Made by a program: the position numbers and the translations under genes
Shown here: piece after piece, positions 44,950 through 53,322 of the stretch
Layout: every line of letters starts with the position of its first letter
Numbering within the stretch: position 1 is the first letter of the stretch
Assembly: GCA_001898505.1 (NCBI GenBank)
Contig: MKTZ01000009.1
Location: 62,001-126,000 of the forward strand
Direction of reading: 5' to 3'
Origin: Sphingobacteriales bacterium 50-39
GTDB taxonomy: Bacteria > Bacteroidota > Bacteroidia > Chitinophagales > Chitinophagaceae
Length of the DNA stretch: 64,000 bases
Notes under the pieces: model-generated
Told to the model about the DNA's origin: nothing
Seen by the model: only the letters and a program-made list of their open reading frames with translations
Database searches by the model: none

Positions 44950-44966
44950 GCGGACCACGGGTCCGG
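44950..44966 (+). promoter_or_regulatory. Second copy of the GCGGACC hairpin
   Basis: GCGGACC-ACG-GGTCCGG differs by two bases from the copy at 41441-41457. Its six-pair stem lies 5 bases after the lipoprotein stop and 41 bases before the next ATG. Confidence 0.4.
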
Positions 44967-45007
44967 CGGCCGAGGGCCAGACATTAGCGCATTTAACACC
45001 ATCCGTT

Positions 45008-46138
45008 ATGCAACGTATACCTATATCCTCCCGTAGGAACTGGCAGCAGGCTGTAGAGCAGCTTGGGTTTGGATTCCATACGACCCATGTTCCTTATTGG
45101 GATGAGAGCGTTTATTATGCTTTTGACATGGACGAGATACTGCTCCTGGAGAAAGCTACTGCCGAACTGTGGGAGCTGTGCCTGGACGCCGTCCAATATG
45201 CCATCGACCACCGGCTGTATGAGCAATTCCATATTCCTGCCGTGGCGGCGCCTTTTATTGAAAGGAGCTGGGATGAAGATCACCCGTCCATCTATGGGAG
45301 ATTTGACCTGTGCTATCGGGATGGACAGGTGAAGATGCTGGAATTCAATGCGGACACACCCACCAGTCTCTATGAGGCGGGTATCGTGCAATGGTTTTGG
45401 CTACAGGACCTGGATAAGAGAAAAGACCAATTCAACAGCATACACGAGAAGCTCATCGGGTGTTGGTCCTATTTGCGCAATCATTTACATCCCGGTACTT
45501 TACATTTTTCCTGTCTGCGGGATACATTGGAGGACTACACGAATACGGAATACCTACGGGATTGCGCTATGCAGGCGGGTATCGATACACATTTCCTGTT
45601 TATCGATGACATCGGGTGGGATGAGGAGCAGCAGGCATTTGTGGATACCGAATGCATGCCAGTCAGGAACCTCTTCAAGCTGTACCCCTGGGAGTGGCTG
45701 CTGGCCGATGAGTTCGGCACGCATATTTCAAAGGCTGAGAACCAGCTGTTGTTTATCGAACCTGCCTGGAAGATGATCCTTTCCAATAAAGCGATCCTGC
45801 CTTTGTTGTGGGAGTTGTTCCCCGGTCATCCTTATCTGCTGCCAGCGTTTTTTTCCGGTGATGGGTTGGCGAACTATGTGAAGAAGCCGCTGTTGAGCAG
45901 GGAGGGCGCCAATATAGAGATCAGGATAGGCGCCGAGCTGGCCTGTCAGACGGGCGGTGAGTATGGGGAGGAGGGATTTATTTACCAGGAGCTGTTCCCT
46001 CTTCCTGCATTTGGAGATAATTACCCGCTCATCGGGAGCTGGGTCATCGGGCAGGAGCCTGCGGGTATAGGTATTCGCGAGGCGGGTGGGCTGATCACGG
46101 ACAATTTGAGCAGGTTCGTGCCTCATTTGATCAGGTGA
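45008..46138 (+). CDS. Glutathionylspermidine synthase family protein (ATP-grasp)
   Basis: The 376-residue protein matches the C-terminal synthetase domain family of bacterial glutathionylspermidine synthases: SIYGRFDLCYRDGQVKMLEFNADTPTSL near 95-125, LFKLYPWEWLLADEFG, EPAWKMILSNKAILPLLWEL and VKKPLLSREGANI, which carry the ATP-grasp and metal-binding residues. The amidase domain of the E. coli enzyme is absent, as in YgiC/YjfC proteins. YjfC-type proteins probably ligate an unidentified peptide or amine; the true substrate is not known. No DUF350 or channel genes, which often accompany it, are next to it. It is probably cytoplasmic. Confidence 0.85.
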   Translation: MQRIPISSRRNWQQAVEQLGFGFHTTHVPYWDESVYYAFDMDEILLLEKATAELWELCLDAVQYAIDHRLYEQFHIPAVAAPFIERSWDEDHPSIYGRFDLCYRDGQVKMLEFNADTPTSLYEAGIVQWFWLQDLDKRKDQFNSIHEKLIGCWSYLRNHLHPGTLHFSCLRDTLEDYTNTEYLRDCAMQAGIDTHFLFIDDIGWDEEQQAFVDTECMPVRNLFKLYPWEWLLADEFGTHISKAENQLLFIEPAWKMILSNKAILPLLWELFPGHPYLLPAFFSGDGLANYVKKPLLSREGANIEIRIGAELACQTGGEYGEEGFIYQELFPLPAFGDNYPLIGSWVIGQEPAGIGIREAGGLITDNLSRFVPHLIR

Positions 46139-46159
46139 GCCTTGGCTCGGGCGGGGAAG

Positions 46160-46939
46160 TTATTTCCCCGTGAATCTCGGTTTTCTCTTCTCCAAAAAGG
46201 CGGTAGCGCCTTCTTTCATATCTTCCGTACCGAAGCATTCTCCGAATGATTCCTGTTCATAAAGAAAACCGTCCTCTGCTCCACCTTCTGCGGCGATGTT
46301 GGCGCACTCAATGATCTTAGCGATGGCGAGGGGAGCTTTCTCTCCAATGATGGCCAGCATTTCCCGGCACTTTGTCAGGAGCTCGTCGGGATCGATGATG
46401 TAGTTGACGAGACCTATTTGCAGGGCCTCCTGTGCGTCTGCCATGCGGCCGGTGAGCATGAGCTCGAGGGCCTTGCCTTTACCTATTATGCGGGTGAGGC
46501 GTTGTGTGCCGCCATAACCTGGGATAAGACCGAGGTTGACTTCGGGCTGTCCGAGGCGTGCATTGGGTGTACAGAGACGAATGTGACAGGCCATGGCGAG
46601 CTCGCATCCGCCACCGAGTGCGAAGCCATTGACTGCTGCGATGATGGGTTTGGGGGAACTTTCGATGCGGGCGAATATTTCCTGTCCGCGGCGTGCGAGG
46701 TCCTCTCCTTCGCTTGCGCTTAGTCCCTGGAATTCGGAAATATCGGCGCCTGCGACAAAGGCTTTGGAGCCGGCGCCTGTAAGGATGGCCCCTTTGATAT
46801 CTTTGTTGACGTAGATCTCGCTGACCACTTCGCCCAGCTCCGACATGACGGTCTTGTTGAGAGCGTTGAGTTTGTCGGGTCGATTGATGGTGATGGTGAG
46901 TATATTGTCGGTGAGGTAAGTATGTAAGGTGGTGTACAT
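46160..46939 (-). CDS. Enoyl-CoA hydratase / crotonase family
   Basis: The 259-residue crotonase-fold protein has ITINRPDKLNALN at the start, the oxyanion-hole segment AFVAGADISEFQG, NGFALGGGCELAMACH, and both catalytic glutamates in their usual places (GCELAMAC and LGQPEVNLGLIPGYGG). It hydrates 2-enoyl-CoA in beta-oxidation or related short-chain CoA pathways. A 60-bp gap separates it from the B12-binding subunit gene, which is transcribed the same way, just upstream. The pair suggests branched-chain or propionate-type CoA metabolism. Confidence 0.92.
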   Translation of the reverse strand: MYTTLHTYLTDNILTITINRPDKLNALNKTVMSELGEVVSEIYVNKDIKGAILTGAGSKAFVAGADISEFQGLSASEGEDLARRGQEIFARIESSPKPIIAAVNGFALGGGCELAMACHIRLCTPNARLGQPEVNLGLIPGYGGTQRLTRIIGKGKALELMLTGRMADAQEALQIGLVNYIIDPDELLTKCREMLAIIGEKAPLAIAKIIECANIAAEGGAEDGFLYEQESFGECFGTEDMKEGATAFLEKRKPRFTGK

Positions 46940-46999
46940 GGCGGGTATTTTGTCAAATGTACGGAAAGACGCGCACAGCGCGGCTGTCCGATGCGGTGG

Positions 47000-47476
47000 C
47001 TAGAAGTCCCTGTTCTTTCGGACCCAATCGGTGATATAGGTCGCGATGTCGGCAGTGGGAGTGCCGGGAGGAAAGAGCGTGCCCACGCCCATCTGCTGCA
47101 GCCGTTGCCGGTCCTCTTCGGGAATAATGCCGCCGCCGGTGAGCAGCACGTCATTCATGTCTTTGGTCTGCATCAGCTGTATGATCTTGGGGAAGACCGT
47201 CATATGGGCGCCGCTGAGGATGCTTATCCCGATGGCATCCACGTCCTCCTGCAGGGCGGCATTAACGACCATTTCAGGGGTTTGACGGAGTCCGGTGTAG
47301 ATGACTTCCATGCCTGCATCGCGGAGGGCGGTGGCGATGACCCTGGCCCCACGGTCGTGTCCGTCCAGTCCCACTTTGGCTACCAGCACCCGGATAGGTC
47401 TCTTTGTCCCGCCTGCTGAGGTGGGCTTGTTACCAGGGTGCTGCTGGGAGGAATAATCAGATATGTTGGCGGGCAT
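47000..47476 (-). CDS. Stand-alone cobalamin-binding subunit of methylmalonyl-CoA mutase
   Basis: The 158-residue protein consists of a B12-binding domain after a 25-residue leader. It has the base-off motif D-x-H-x-x-G (DGHDRG at 38-43) whose histidine (H40) ligates cobalt, and the later [12 protein letters not shown] and [11 protein letters not shown] strands. The substrate-binding TIM barrel of the mutase must be encoded elsewhere. In the pathway it follows methylmalonyl-CoA epimerase, here at 2927-3328. It could also serve a related acyl-CoA mutase. Confidence 0.88.
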   Translation of the reverse strand: MPANISDYSSQQHPGNKPTSAGGTKRPIRVLVAKVGLDGHDRGARVIATALRDAGMEVIYTGLRQTPEMVVNAALQEDVDAIGISILSGAHMTVFPKIIQLMQTKDMNDVLLTGGGIIPEEDRQRLQQMGVGTLFPPGTPTADIATYITDWVRKNRDF

Positions 47477-47555
47477 GGTATGCTAGATTATGTGTGCTGC
47501 AAACAATTATGTATGGATCAAATGTAAGCAATGTTTTGAACCTGTCGGGAACCAC

Positions 47556-49106
47556 TCATGCCCGCAGCAGTCCCAGCACCTGTCTGATCCGATGGATGGT
47601 TTCCTGTGGGCCAAGCAATGCGGCAATGTCGAAGACGCCGGGACCGAACTTACCTCCTACCAGCATGAGGCGGAGGGGCAGCAGAAGATCGCCGGGCTTG
47701 ATGGCAGCGGCGGCAGCCATCTCTTTAAACTCTTTTTCCAGTGTGGGGGCGTCCCATGTCTTTATGAATGGCAGCTGATTGAGCAGCTCGATAAAGAATT
47801 GTTGTTTGGCCTCATTCCATTTGGGACGCACGGGACTCAGGTCGATGGTCGCCGGGTCGGGAGCCTGGAAGAAAAAGCCGCTCTGCTGTACGAACTCGGT
47901 GAGCAGATGACAGCGGTCCTTGACGAGCTCGAGCACCGAGTCCAGCCGGGGGGCGCCTGGCTTTGCCGTATCTATGCCTGCTGCCTGGAAATAGGACTGT
48001 ACCTGGCCCTGATAGTGGGTGACGGGCAGTCGTTTGATCCATTCATGGTTGAACCATTTGGCCTTTTCGAAGTCGAACTTGGCTCCGCCCTTGTGCACGC
48101 GTTCGAGGGAGAACTTCTGTATCAGCTCTTCGATGGTGAAGAGCTCCTGTCCGCTGCCGTCATTCCATCCCAGCATAGCGAGCATATTGAGGAAGGATTC
48201 GGGTAAAAAACCCATTTCGCGGAAGCCTTTTGTCATCTCGCCTGTATTGGGGTCCTTCCAATTCATCGCAAATACGGGAAAACCCAGACGGTCTCCATCC
48301 CGCTTGCTTAGCTTGCCGTTGCCATCGGGTTTGAGAATGAGCGGAAGGTGTGCCCAGCGGGGCATCTTATCTTCTCCGAACAGATGTCTCCACAATAAAA
48401 TATGGACAGGGGCGCTGGGGAGCCATTCTTCACCCCGAAAGGCGTGCGTGATCTCCATCAGGTGGTCGTCTACGACTACGGCCAGGTGATAGGTGGGCAT
48501 TCCGTCCGCCTTGAGGAGAACCTTGTCATCGACGCCATTGGTGGAAAAGGTCACATCTCCCCGGATGAGGTCGGTGAAGTGAATTTCTTCTCCGGGCATG
48601 ACTTTGATACGAATGACATGGGGGGTGCCTGCATCCAGCAGCCGCTGAACGTCTTCGGCGGGCAGGCTGAGCGAGTTCTTCATCTTTGTGCGAAGAACGT
48701 GGTTGTATTGGGGGGAGGGGTTCTCGGCTGTCTTGTAGTGCGTACGCATTTCTTCGAGCTCTTCGGGAGTATCGAAGGCATAATAGGCGTGTCCCTGCTG
48801 TACCAGCTGTTGGGCATATTGCAGATAGAGTCCTTCCGCCTTGCGCTGACTTTGGCGATAGGGGCCATAGGCGCCAGGGTGCAGGGGGCTCTCGTCGGGG
48901 TTGAGTCCGCACCAGGCGAGGCAGTCGAGGATATACTCTTCGGCCCCGGGTACATAGCGGCTCTGGTCGGTGTCTTCAATACGGAGGATAAAGTCGCCAT
49001 GGTGCTGGCGTGCGAAAAGATAGTTATATAGTACTGTCCGTACCCCTCCGAGGTGAAGGCCGCCGGTGGGGCTTGGGGCAAACCGAAGCCTGACTTTCTT
49101 ACTCAT
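47556..49106 (-). CDS. gltX: Glutamyl-tRNA synthetase
   Basis: The 516-residue class I synthetase charges tRNA-Glu (and perhaps tRNA-Gln). It has the HIGH-type motif in APSPTGGLHLGG at 9-20, the DTDQSR catalytic region, VDDHLMEITHAFRGEEW and the KMSKS-type KLSKRDGD. The anticodon-binding domain fills the C-terminal 150 residues. ATG 49106 was chosen since the family starts right at RLRFAPSPTG; the open frame extends to 49214 without similarity. Its start lies only 44 bases from the divergent DUF6569 gene. Confidence 0.96.
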   Translation of the reverse strand: MSKKVRLRFAPSPTGGLHLGGVRTVLYNYLFARQHHGDFILRIEDTDQSRYVPGAEEYILDCLAWCGLNPDESPLHPGAYGPYRQSQRKAEGLYLQYAQQLVQQGHAYYAFDTPEELEEMRTHYKTAENPSPQYNHVLRTKMKNSLSLPAEDVQRLLDAGTPHVIRIKVMPGEEIHFTDLIRGDVTFSTNGVDDKVLLKADGMPTYHLAVVVDDHLMEITHAFRGEEWLPSAPVHILLWRHLFGEDKMPRWAHLPLILKPDGNGKLSKRDGDRLGFPVFAMNWKDPNTGEMTKGFREMGFLPESFLNMLAMLGWNDGSGQELFTIEELIQKFSLERVHKGGAKFDFEKAKWFNHEWIKRLPVTHYQGQVQSYFQAAGIDTAKPGAPRLDSVLELVKDRCHLLTEFVQQSGFFFQAPDPATIDLSPVRPKWNEAKQQFFIELLNQLPFIKTWDAPTLEKEFKEMAAAAAIKPGDLLLPLRLMLVGGKFGPGVFDIAALLGPQETIHRIRQVLGLLRA

Positions 49107-49150
49107 AGGCGGCAAAGGTACTAATCCTTGGTCTTCACCGTTATCTAATA

Positions 49151-50104
49151 GTGAAATGCCTGTTGTCTCTCCTGTTGTTATTTGTTGTTGCCAGCGTCTC
49201 AGCCCAGCTGACATATGAGACCCTCTATGTCGACTATGACAGTGCCTGGACTTATAAGAATTTGAAAATCATTCCTATACGTAAGAAAGGGGGAGGTGGT
49301 GAGCCGGGTGCCGGCCTGGAGGATGTTATCCCGTTGAAACAGGCGTTGAACCAGGGGCTTGTTACCGTGACGGAGCGGGGAACTACCTCCTTCGACAATG
49401 TACACTGGCTACGTTTCAATACCCATTCAGACAAATCCATTTATATTTCCGGGGGTGAGATCATGACCGGGGGGCGGCAGGACCGGATGGTGATCCGGGA
49501 TACTATTCTACGTCCTTCTGAAAAGGATCAGTATGTACCGGTGATGTGCGTTGAGGAGGATCGTTGGAGCGAGAAGGAAAAAAAGTTTGGGTATGGTGCA
49601 ATTGCCAATGCGCACTTGCGAAAGGTGCTGGACTCTACGCCTAATCAGGTGCTGGTATGGAGGGAGATTGACCGGCAACTGGCAACCGGGGGCTTCAAGA
49701 CAAAGACACAAGCCTATCTTTCCCGCGACCTGGGTAAGAAGGATAAGAAATATGAGACGGGCGAGGATGACTATTTCAATTGGTTCTATAATAAATTCAA
49801 GCACACCGACAGTACGATCGTGGGTTTTGTAGCTATCTCGGGTGACAAGATCATCGGGAGCGATATCTTCGCGACGCGGGATATCTTTTATTATCAATTG
49901 GATCCTTTACTACACTCGTATATCGATGATGTCCTATTGTTCGGCTCCCCTGTGACGATGAAGGACCCGCCCATCCGGCGTTATATGGACAAGCTGCTGA
50001 AGGATGAGAAAAGCCAGGAGGAATTCTGCCTAAAGAATGGGAAGATCTTTAAAGAGGGGACGCAGGTGGTGCATGTGAATACTTTTTTGAAAGAGGGGAT
50101 GTAA
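49151..50104 (+). CDS. Exported DUF6569 (ARPP-1) family protein
   Basis: The 317-residue protein has a signal peptide (LLSLLLLFVVASVSAQ) and a domain I recognise as DUF6569/ARPP-1 by SIYISGGEIMTGGRQDRMV, the YVPVMCVEEDRWSEKEKKF segment and VWREIDRQL. The biochemical role is unknown; the name comes from association with ADP-ribosylation and phosphatase systems. GTG 49151 begins the signal peptide. It is followed after 9 bases by the polysaccharide deacetylase gene, so the two are probably co-transcribed. Confidence 0.75.
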   Translation: MKCLLSLLLLFVVASVSAQLTYETLYVDYDSAWTYKNLKIIPIRKKGGGGEPGAGLEDVIPLKQALNQGLVTVTERGTTSFDNVHWLRFNTHSDKSIYISGGEIMTGGRQDRMVIRDTILRPSEKDQYVPVMCVEEDRWSEKEKKFGYGAIANAHLRKVLDSTPNQVLVWREIDRQLATGGFKTKTQAYLSRDLGKKDKKYETGEDDYFNWFYNKFKHTDSTIVGFVAISGDKIIGSDIFATRDIFYYQLDPLLHSYIDDVLLFGSPVTMKDPPIRRYMDKLLKDEKSQEEFCLKNGKIFKEGTQVVHVNTFLKEGM

Positions 50105-50113
50105 CTTCGGCCT

Positions 50114-50773
50114 ATGTTCTATCTCGTAAAGACGCCCTGGTGGCTGAAGAAATGGTATCCGGGTCTTATCTGGGACATCCCTCCCGCGACGGATGAGAAG
50201 GTACTCTACCTGACGTTTGATGACGGTCCCCACCCACGGGCTACTCCCTTTGTTCTCGATACATTACGGACCTATGGGGCAAAAGCGACTTTCTTTTGTA
50301 TAGGTAAGAACGTGCAGGAGCATCCACATCTCTACAGGCGGATACTGGAGGAAGGCCATCGGACAGGCAATCACACACAACATCATGTCAATGGCTGGAA
50401 GACGCGTGACAAGGCGTATCTGGATGATGTCCGTCAGGCAGCGAGGTATATAGATTCGGATCTTTTCCGTCCTCCATATGGTCGTATCAGTGCTTTTCAG
50501 GCTTCTCTTCTTCGTAAACCTCCTTTTGAGTATAAGGTGATCATGTGGGATGTGCTGAGTGCCGACTTTGACAGGAAGCTCAGTCCGGAGCGGTGTTCGC
50601 GCAATGTGATCCGGCATGCCGGGCCGGGTTCGATTGTCGTATGGCATGATAGTGAGAAGGCCTTTCCCAGGCTGGAGGCTGCATTACCTGTCGTATTGGG
50701 TCATTTTCAGGAAAGGGGGTATCGGTTTGAGAGCCTTGGTTCCTGGGGAGACGTCCTGCCGGCGGGGAAATAA
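50114..50773 (+). CDS. Polysaccharide deacetylase (NodB homology, CE4)
   Basis: The 219-residue protein is a compact CE4 domain: TFDDGPHP (metal and catalytic aspartates) near residue 34, EGHRTGNHTQHH with the two metal histidines, LFRPPYGR, and WDVLSADFD and VVWHD near the C terminus. It removes N-acetyl groups from a surface glycan such as peptidoglycan or chitin-like polymers. It has no signal peptide, only a hydrophobic and aromatic N terminus (WWLKKWYPGLIW), so it may be peripheral to the membrane or cytoplasmic. It lies 9 bases behind the DUF6569 gene. Confidence 0.9.
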   Translation: MFYLVKTPWWLKKWYPGLIWDIPPATDEKVLYLTFDDGPHPRATPFVLDTLRTYGAKATFFCIGKNVQEHPHLYRRILEEGHRTGNHTQHHVNGWKTRDKAYLDDVRQAARYIDSDLFRPPYGRISAFQASLLRKPPFEYKVIMWDVLSADFDRKLSPERCSRNVIRHAGPGSIVVWHDSEKAFPRLEAALPVVLGHFQERGYRFESLGSWGDVLPAGK

Positions 50774-51206
50774 AATTGTCGGATCGACATAAAAAGACCG
50801 GACCTGTCGGTCTAAAAATTGCGGAAAATACGGTGAGTCCTGAAATGGGAAATTCTGAAAAGAGTACATGGATCAAACAGTAATAGGTATGCGCTGATAA
50901 TAGGGGAGAAATGGGCTGAAATGCACGACTGTACTGTATAAATGAATTGGGCCTGGGTAGACACCCTGGCCCGTTTTTAATCCGTACCCTATGAAAACTG
51001 GTTTAAAGGTAAATCTTTTTTTGATTTATGCAAAGTAATTTACTCGGGTGGCACAATAAGGATCATATATGTATTGGGAGTATTCGATGCATCAATAAAT
51101 ATCTTATCCCATTGATATGCTGGTTTTTGGGGATATTCGCCGTCGGGATGGATGAAGTGTCTTGTATGGGCTTTTAAGGTCACGATCACATATAGTAATA
51201 TCGTTT
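50774..51206. other. Intergenic region with terminator, no gene seen
   Basis: The 433-bp stretch contains no convincing coding sequence. A 6-bp hairpin (50795-50813) with a T run on the minus side lies close to the deacetylase stop. The main terminator is at 50949-50978. The stretch between them (about 50820-50948) would be transcribed as a long 3' tail or small RNA. Confidence 0.5.
50949..50978 (+). terminator. Rho-independent terminator
   Basis: A 10-bp stem with one mismatch (50949-50958 with 50963-50972, AGAC loop) is followed by a G and five T. It lies 175 bases after the deacetylase stop. Confidence 0.8.
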
Positions 51207-51974
51207 ATGCAACTGATAGATACGCATTGTCATTTATACAACAAAGAGTTTGCCCGGGACATCGATGCAGTAATACAGCGGGCTGAAAAAGAAGGAGTTG
51301 AGAAGTTTTATCTCCCGGCAGTGGATAGTGAGTCCCATGAGGCGCTGATGGCGCTGGAGGAGCAATATCCGGACCGGTGTATCGGTATGATGGGGCTGCA
51401 TCCGACCTCGGTGAATGCGGGTTATGAGGCGGAGCTCCGGCTGGTGGAGGGCTGGCTGGGGAAGAGGGCCTGGGCGGCTGTGGGGGAGATCGGCCTGGAT
51501 TTTTACTGGGATCGGACCTTCGAAAAGGAGCAATATCGGGCCTTTCACCGGCAGATAGAGTGGGCCTTGCATTACAGTCTTCCGATCGTCATTCATTCCC
51601 GCGAGTCCATGCAGGAGAGCATTGGGGTGGTTCGGGAGCATCAAAAAGGGGCGTTGGGGGGTATTTTTCATTGTTTTACGGGTAGTTATGAGGCTGCGCG
51701 CCAGATCATCGACCTGGGATTGTACCTGGGCATTGGCGGGGTGTTGACCTATAAGAACTCCGGATTGGCGGATGTGTTGAAGGATATCCCCCTGGAGTAT
51801 ATGGTGTTGGAGACGGATGCGCCGTACCTGAGTCCCGTGCCCTTTCGGGGCAAGAGGAATGAGAGCAGCTATCTTCAGTATGTGGTGGCGAAGCTGGCGG
51901 AAGTGAAGGGAGTGAGAGGGGAAGAGGTGGCTCGGATCACGACGGAGAATGCGCAAAAAATATTCGGGAGTTAG
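51207..51974 (+). CDS. TatD family metal-dependent hydrolase
   Basis: The 255-residue TIM-barrel hydrolase has the metal site IDTHCHLY at the start, [38 protein letters not shown] and the closing [19 protein letters not shown]. Family members act as 3'-5' DNA exonucleases or D-aminoacyl-tRNA deacylase-like enzymes in the cytoplasm. ATG 51207 matches the family start; the open frame extends to 51162 without similarity. The stop codon is 13 bases before the tRNA-Ser promoter box. Confidence 0.93.
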   Translation: MQLIDTHCHLYNKEFARDIDAVIQRAEKEGVEKFYLPAVDSESHEALMALEEQYPDRCIGMMGLHPTSVNAGYEAELRLVEGWLGKRAWAAVGEIGLDFYWDRTFEKEQYRAFHRQIEWALHYSLPIVIHSRESMQESIGVVREHQKGALGGIFHCFTGSYEAARQIIDLGLYLGIGGVLTYKNSGLADVLKDIPLEYMVLETDAPYLSPVPFRGKRNESSYLQYVVAKLAEVKGVRGEEVARITTENAQKIFGS

Positions 51975-51986
51975 GGTTGTAAGCTG

Positions 51987-51994
51987 TACATTTG
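51987..51994 (+). promoter_or_regulatory. -7 promoter element (TACATTTG) for tRNA-Ser
   Basis: TACATTTG matches TAnnTTTG exactly and ends 10 bases before the tRNA 5' end, the spacing expected for a stable RNA promoter. A -33 box is not clear. Confidence 0.7.
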
Positions 51995-52004
51995 CAGCCC
52001 TTCC

Positions 52005-52091
52005 GGAGAGGTGTCCGAGTGGTTGAAGGAGCACGCCTGGAAAGTGTGTATACTCGAAAGGGTATCGCGGGTTCGAATCCCGCCCTCTCCG
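52005..52091 (+). tRNA. tRNA-Ser (anticodon GGA)
   Basis: The 87-nt gene folds as a class II tRNA. The acceptor GGAGAGG (52005-52011) pairs with CCTCTCC (52084-52090), with discriminator G. The anticodon stem CACGC/GTGTG holds the loop CTGGAAA with anticodon GGA. A long variable arm (TATACTCGAAAGGGTATC) and the T loop TTCGAAT follow. The CCA end is not encoded. The last 16 bases plus one are duplicated at 52327-52343. Confidence 0.95.
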
Positions 52092-52092
52092 C
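52076..52092 (+). repeat. 17-bp direct repeat, copy 1 (tRNA-Ser 3' end)
   Basis: AATCCCGCCCTCTCCGC covers part of the T arm and the acceptor 3' strand and is repeated exactly at 52327-52343. This is the arrangement left by integration into a tRNA gene. Confidence 0.85.
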
Positions 52093-52093
52093 A

Positions 52094-52277
52094 GATCAAA
52101 GAGATGTCCCCGCCTTTCAGGCGGGGCATTTTTGTTTTGGAGAGTAACCGAGCGCAGCGAAGGTTACGAACGAGGAGGAGCGTGTCAAAGCAGCTCCGAC
52201 GAAGTTCTGAGCTTGCTCCGGCAAAAGCGCAGAAACAAAAATGAAAGTGAGCGTAGCGAACGGACATCACTTTGATC
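52094..52277. mobile_element. 184-bp palindromic element with terminal inverted repeats behind tRNA-Ser
   Basis: The ends GATCAAAGAGATGTCC (52094-52109) and GGACATCACTTTGATC (52262-52277) are inverted repeats with one mismatch in 16. Nested inside are CATTTTTGTTT (52127-52137) and its complement (52233-52243). The twelve-base motif GAGCGYAGCGAA occurs twice as a direct repeat (52150-52161 and 52249-52260). A terminator-like stem CCCCGCC-TTTCA-GGCGGGG (52108-52126) with a T run sits in the left arm. No protein is encoded. It resembles a MITE or REP-type element; mobility is inferred. Confidence 0.6.
52106..52137 (+). terminator. Terminator in the left arm of the palindromic element
   Basis: A 7-bp GC stem (52108-52114 with 52120-52126) is followed by CATTTTTGTTTT. 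It would end the tRNA-Ser transcript soon after the tRNA. Confidence 0.7.
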
Positions 52278-52326
52278 TGGCTCCCCGCGCATTGGGATCA
52301 TGCAGCCGGCCGGCAGGGCGCGGAAT

Positions 52327-52343
52327 AATCCCGCCCTCTCCGC
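52327..52343 (+). repeat. 17-bp direct repeat, copy 2 (tRNA-Ser 3' end)
   Basis: An exact second copy of the tRNA 3' end lies 251 bp after the first. It has no tRNA 5' part, so it is not a gene. A short stem with the preceding AGGGCG can also form. Confidence 0.85.
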
Positions 52344-52665
52344 TTTAAATTGCAAGCGCCCCCAAGTCGCTGGATTTGAGGGCGTTTTTTGTTCGAAATT
52401 TTTTATGCGATTTTCAGCTTATTTCTACCAACTTGCAAACCTCCTTTTTATTACCCGACATGTACATCACTTTTCACCTTGCTAAAAATAGCCTCCATTA
52501 TATCGCCCACTGATTATGTTCCCAATTAATGTTGGATTTATCTTTCTTTTCAGTCATCCAAGGAGGTATTATCACTTTAAGATGAAGCATAGGTTGATCA
52601 TTAATTACTTTTTGCTAGTAATCAGGGGTAAGAGAAGACTTTGGATAAATTTGCTCGGCTTTTTG
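52344..52665. other. Intergenic region with a terminator, otherwise no gene seen
   Basis: A terminator at 52356-52390 (5-bp CGCCC stem plus inner pairs and six T) is probably the original tRNA-Ser terminator, displaced by the insertion. The rest (52391-52665) is AT-rich with no plausible gene; a forward frame at 52516-52842 runs antisense through the next gene and looks accidental. Confidence 0.5.
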
Positions 52666-53322
52666 TCATTTCCGGATCCACATTCTTCCTTTCTTCGTCA
52701 CCACGAGAACATCGATCGGTGGACCAGTACCATCGACCGGGCCATCAGTAGCAATCCCGATCATTTTTTTTATTTCACCCACGGAGCCGCGATCGGGCAA
52801 ACTGCCGACTATACCTTTATGTCTGGTATGATCACCCGCTGAAAATAAAGCAAAGTCCTGCTGTTGTAAGCTGTAGCTGATAACCACCGGATGTCTTACT
52901 CCTTTATTCATATTAAAGACAATGTATATCAGCACTGGCTTATTATTCTCAATTCCGAATAGGCATGTTTTACCAACAACCGTGCTTACCTGATTTCCCA
53001 TGATATGCAGATCAAAATAAGCCGGGTCCTTGCGCAAAATATCAGAGAAATAATCGGTATACAGCGCCTTCATTGCCATTACACAGGAAGCGCCAAATGT
53101 CTTAAAATCCTGCGAGGCGGGCGCGATCCTGTTGATCGTTGCCGTGACGGTGGTATCGAGCGGGCCTTCGAAGACAAAGTTGAATTTACCAGCAGATTTA
53201 ATGCATGATCTATCGGTACCGCCAGCAAAGACGGTATCTCCCCTAATGAGGCAAACCGTCGTTTGAGCCATCGAATTGATGGATAAGAACAGGCAACCGG
53301 CTAGCGCAGAAAAATGGGCCAT
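52666..53322 (-). CDS. Secreted protein of unknown function
   Basis: The 218-residue protein has a signal peptide (LAGCLFLSINSMAQ). The mature part has a sequence of short strands with two cysteines (TDRSCIKSAGKF, FGASCVMAM) and a central YFDLHIMGNQVSTVVGKTCLFGIENNKPVLIYIVF. I do not recognise a family. The start at 53322 gives the signal peptide. It is an isolated gene on an AT-richer stretch behind tRNA-Ser, which may be acquired DNA. Confidence 0.6.
   Translation of the reverse strand: MAHFSALAGCLFLSINSMAQTTVCLIRGDTVFAGGTDRSCIKSAGKFNFVFEGPLDTTVTATINRIAPASQDFKTFGASCVMAMKALYTDYFSDILRKDPAYFDLHIMGNQVSTVVGKTCLFGIENNKPVLIYIVFNMNKGVRHPVVISYSLQQQDFALFSAGDHTRHKGIVGSLPDRGSVGEIKKMIGIATDGPVDGTGPPIDVLVVTKKGRMWIRK

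Noticed and set aside
52327-52343. Second tRNA-Ser gene
   Set aside because: Only the 3' end is present; there is no acceptor 5' strand, D arm or anticodon arm upstream, so this is a repeat.
52516-52842. 108-codon forward frame
   Set aside because: Its second half is antisense to the secreted protein at 52666-53322, which has a signal peptide; the first half has no similarity.
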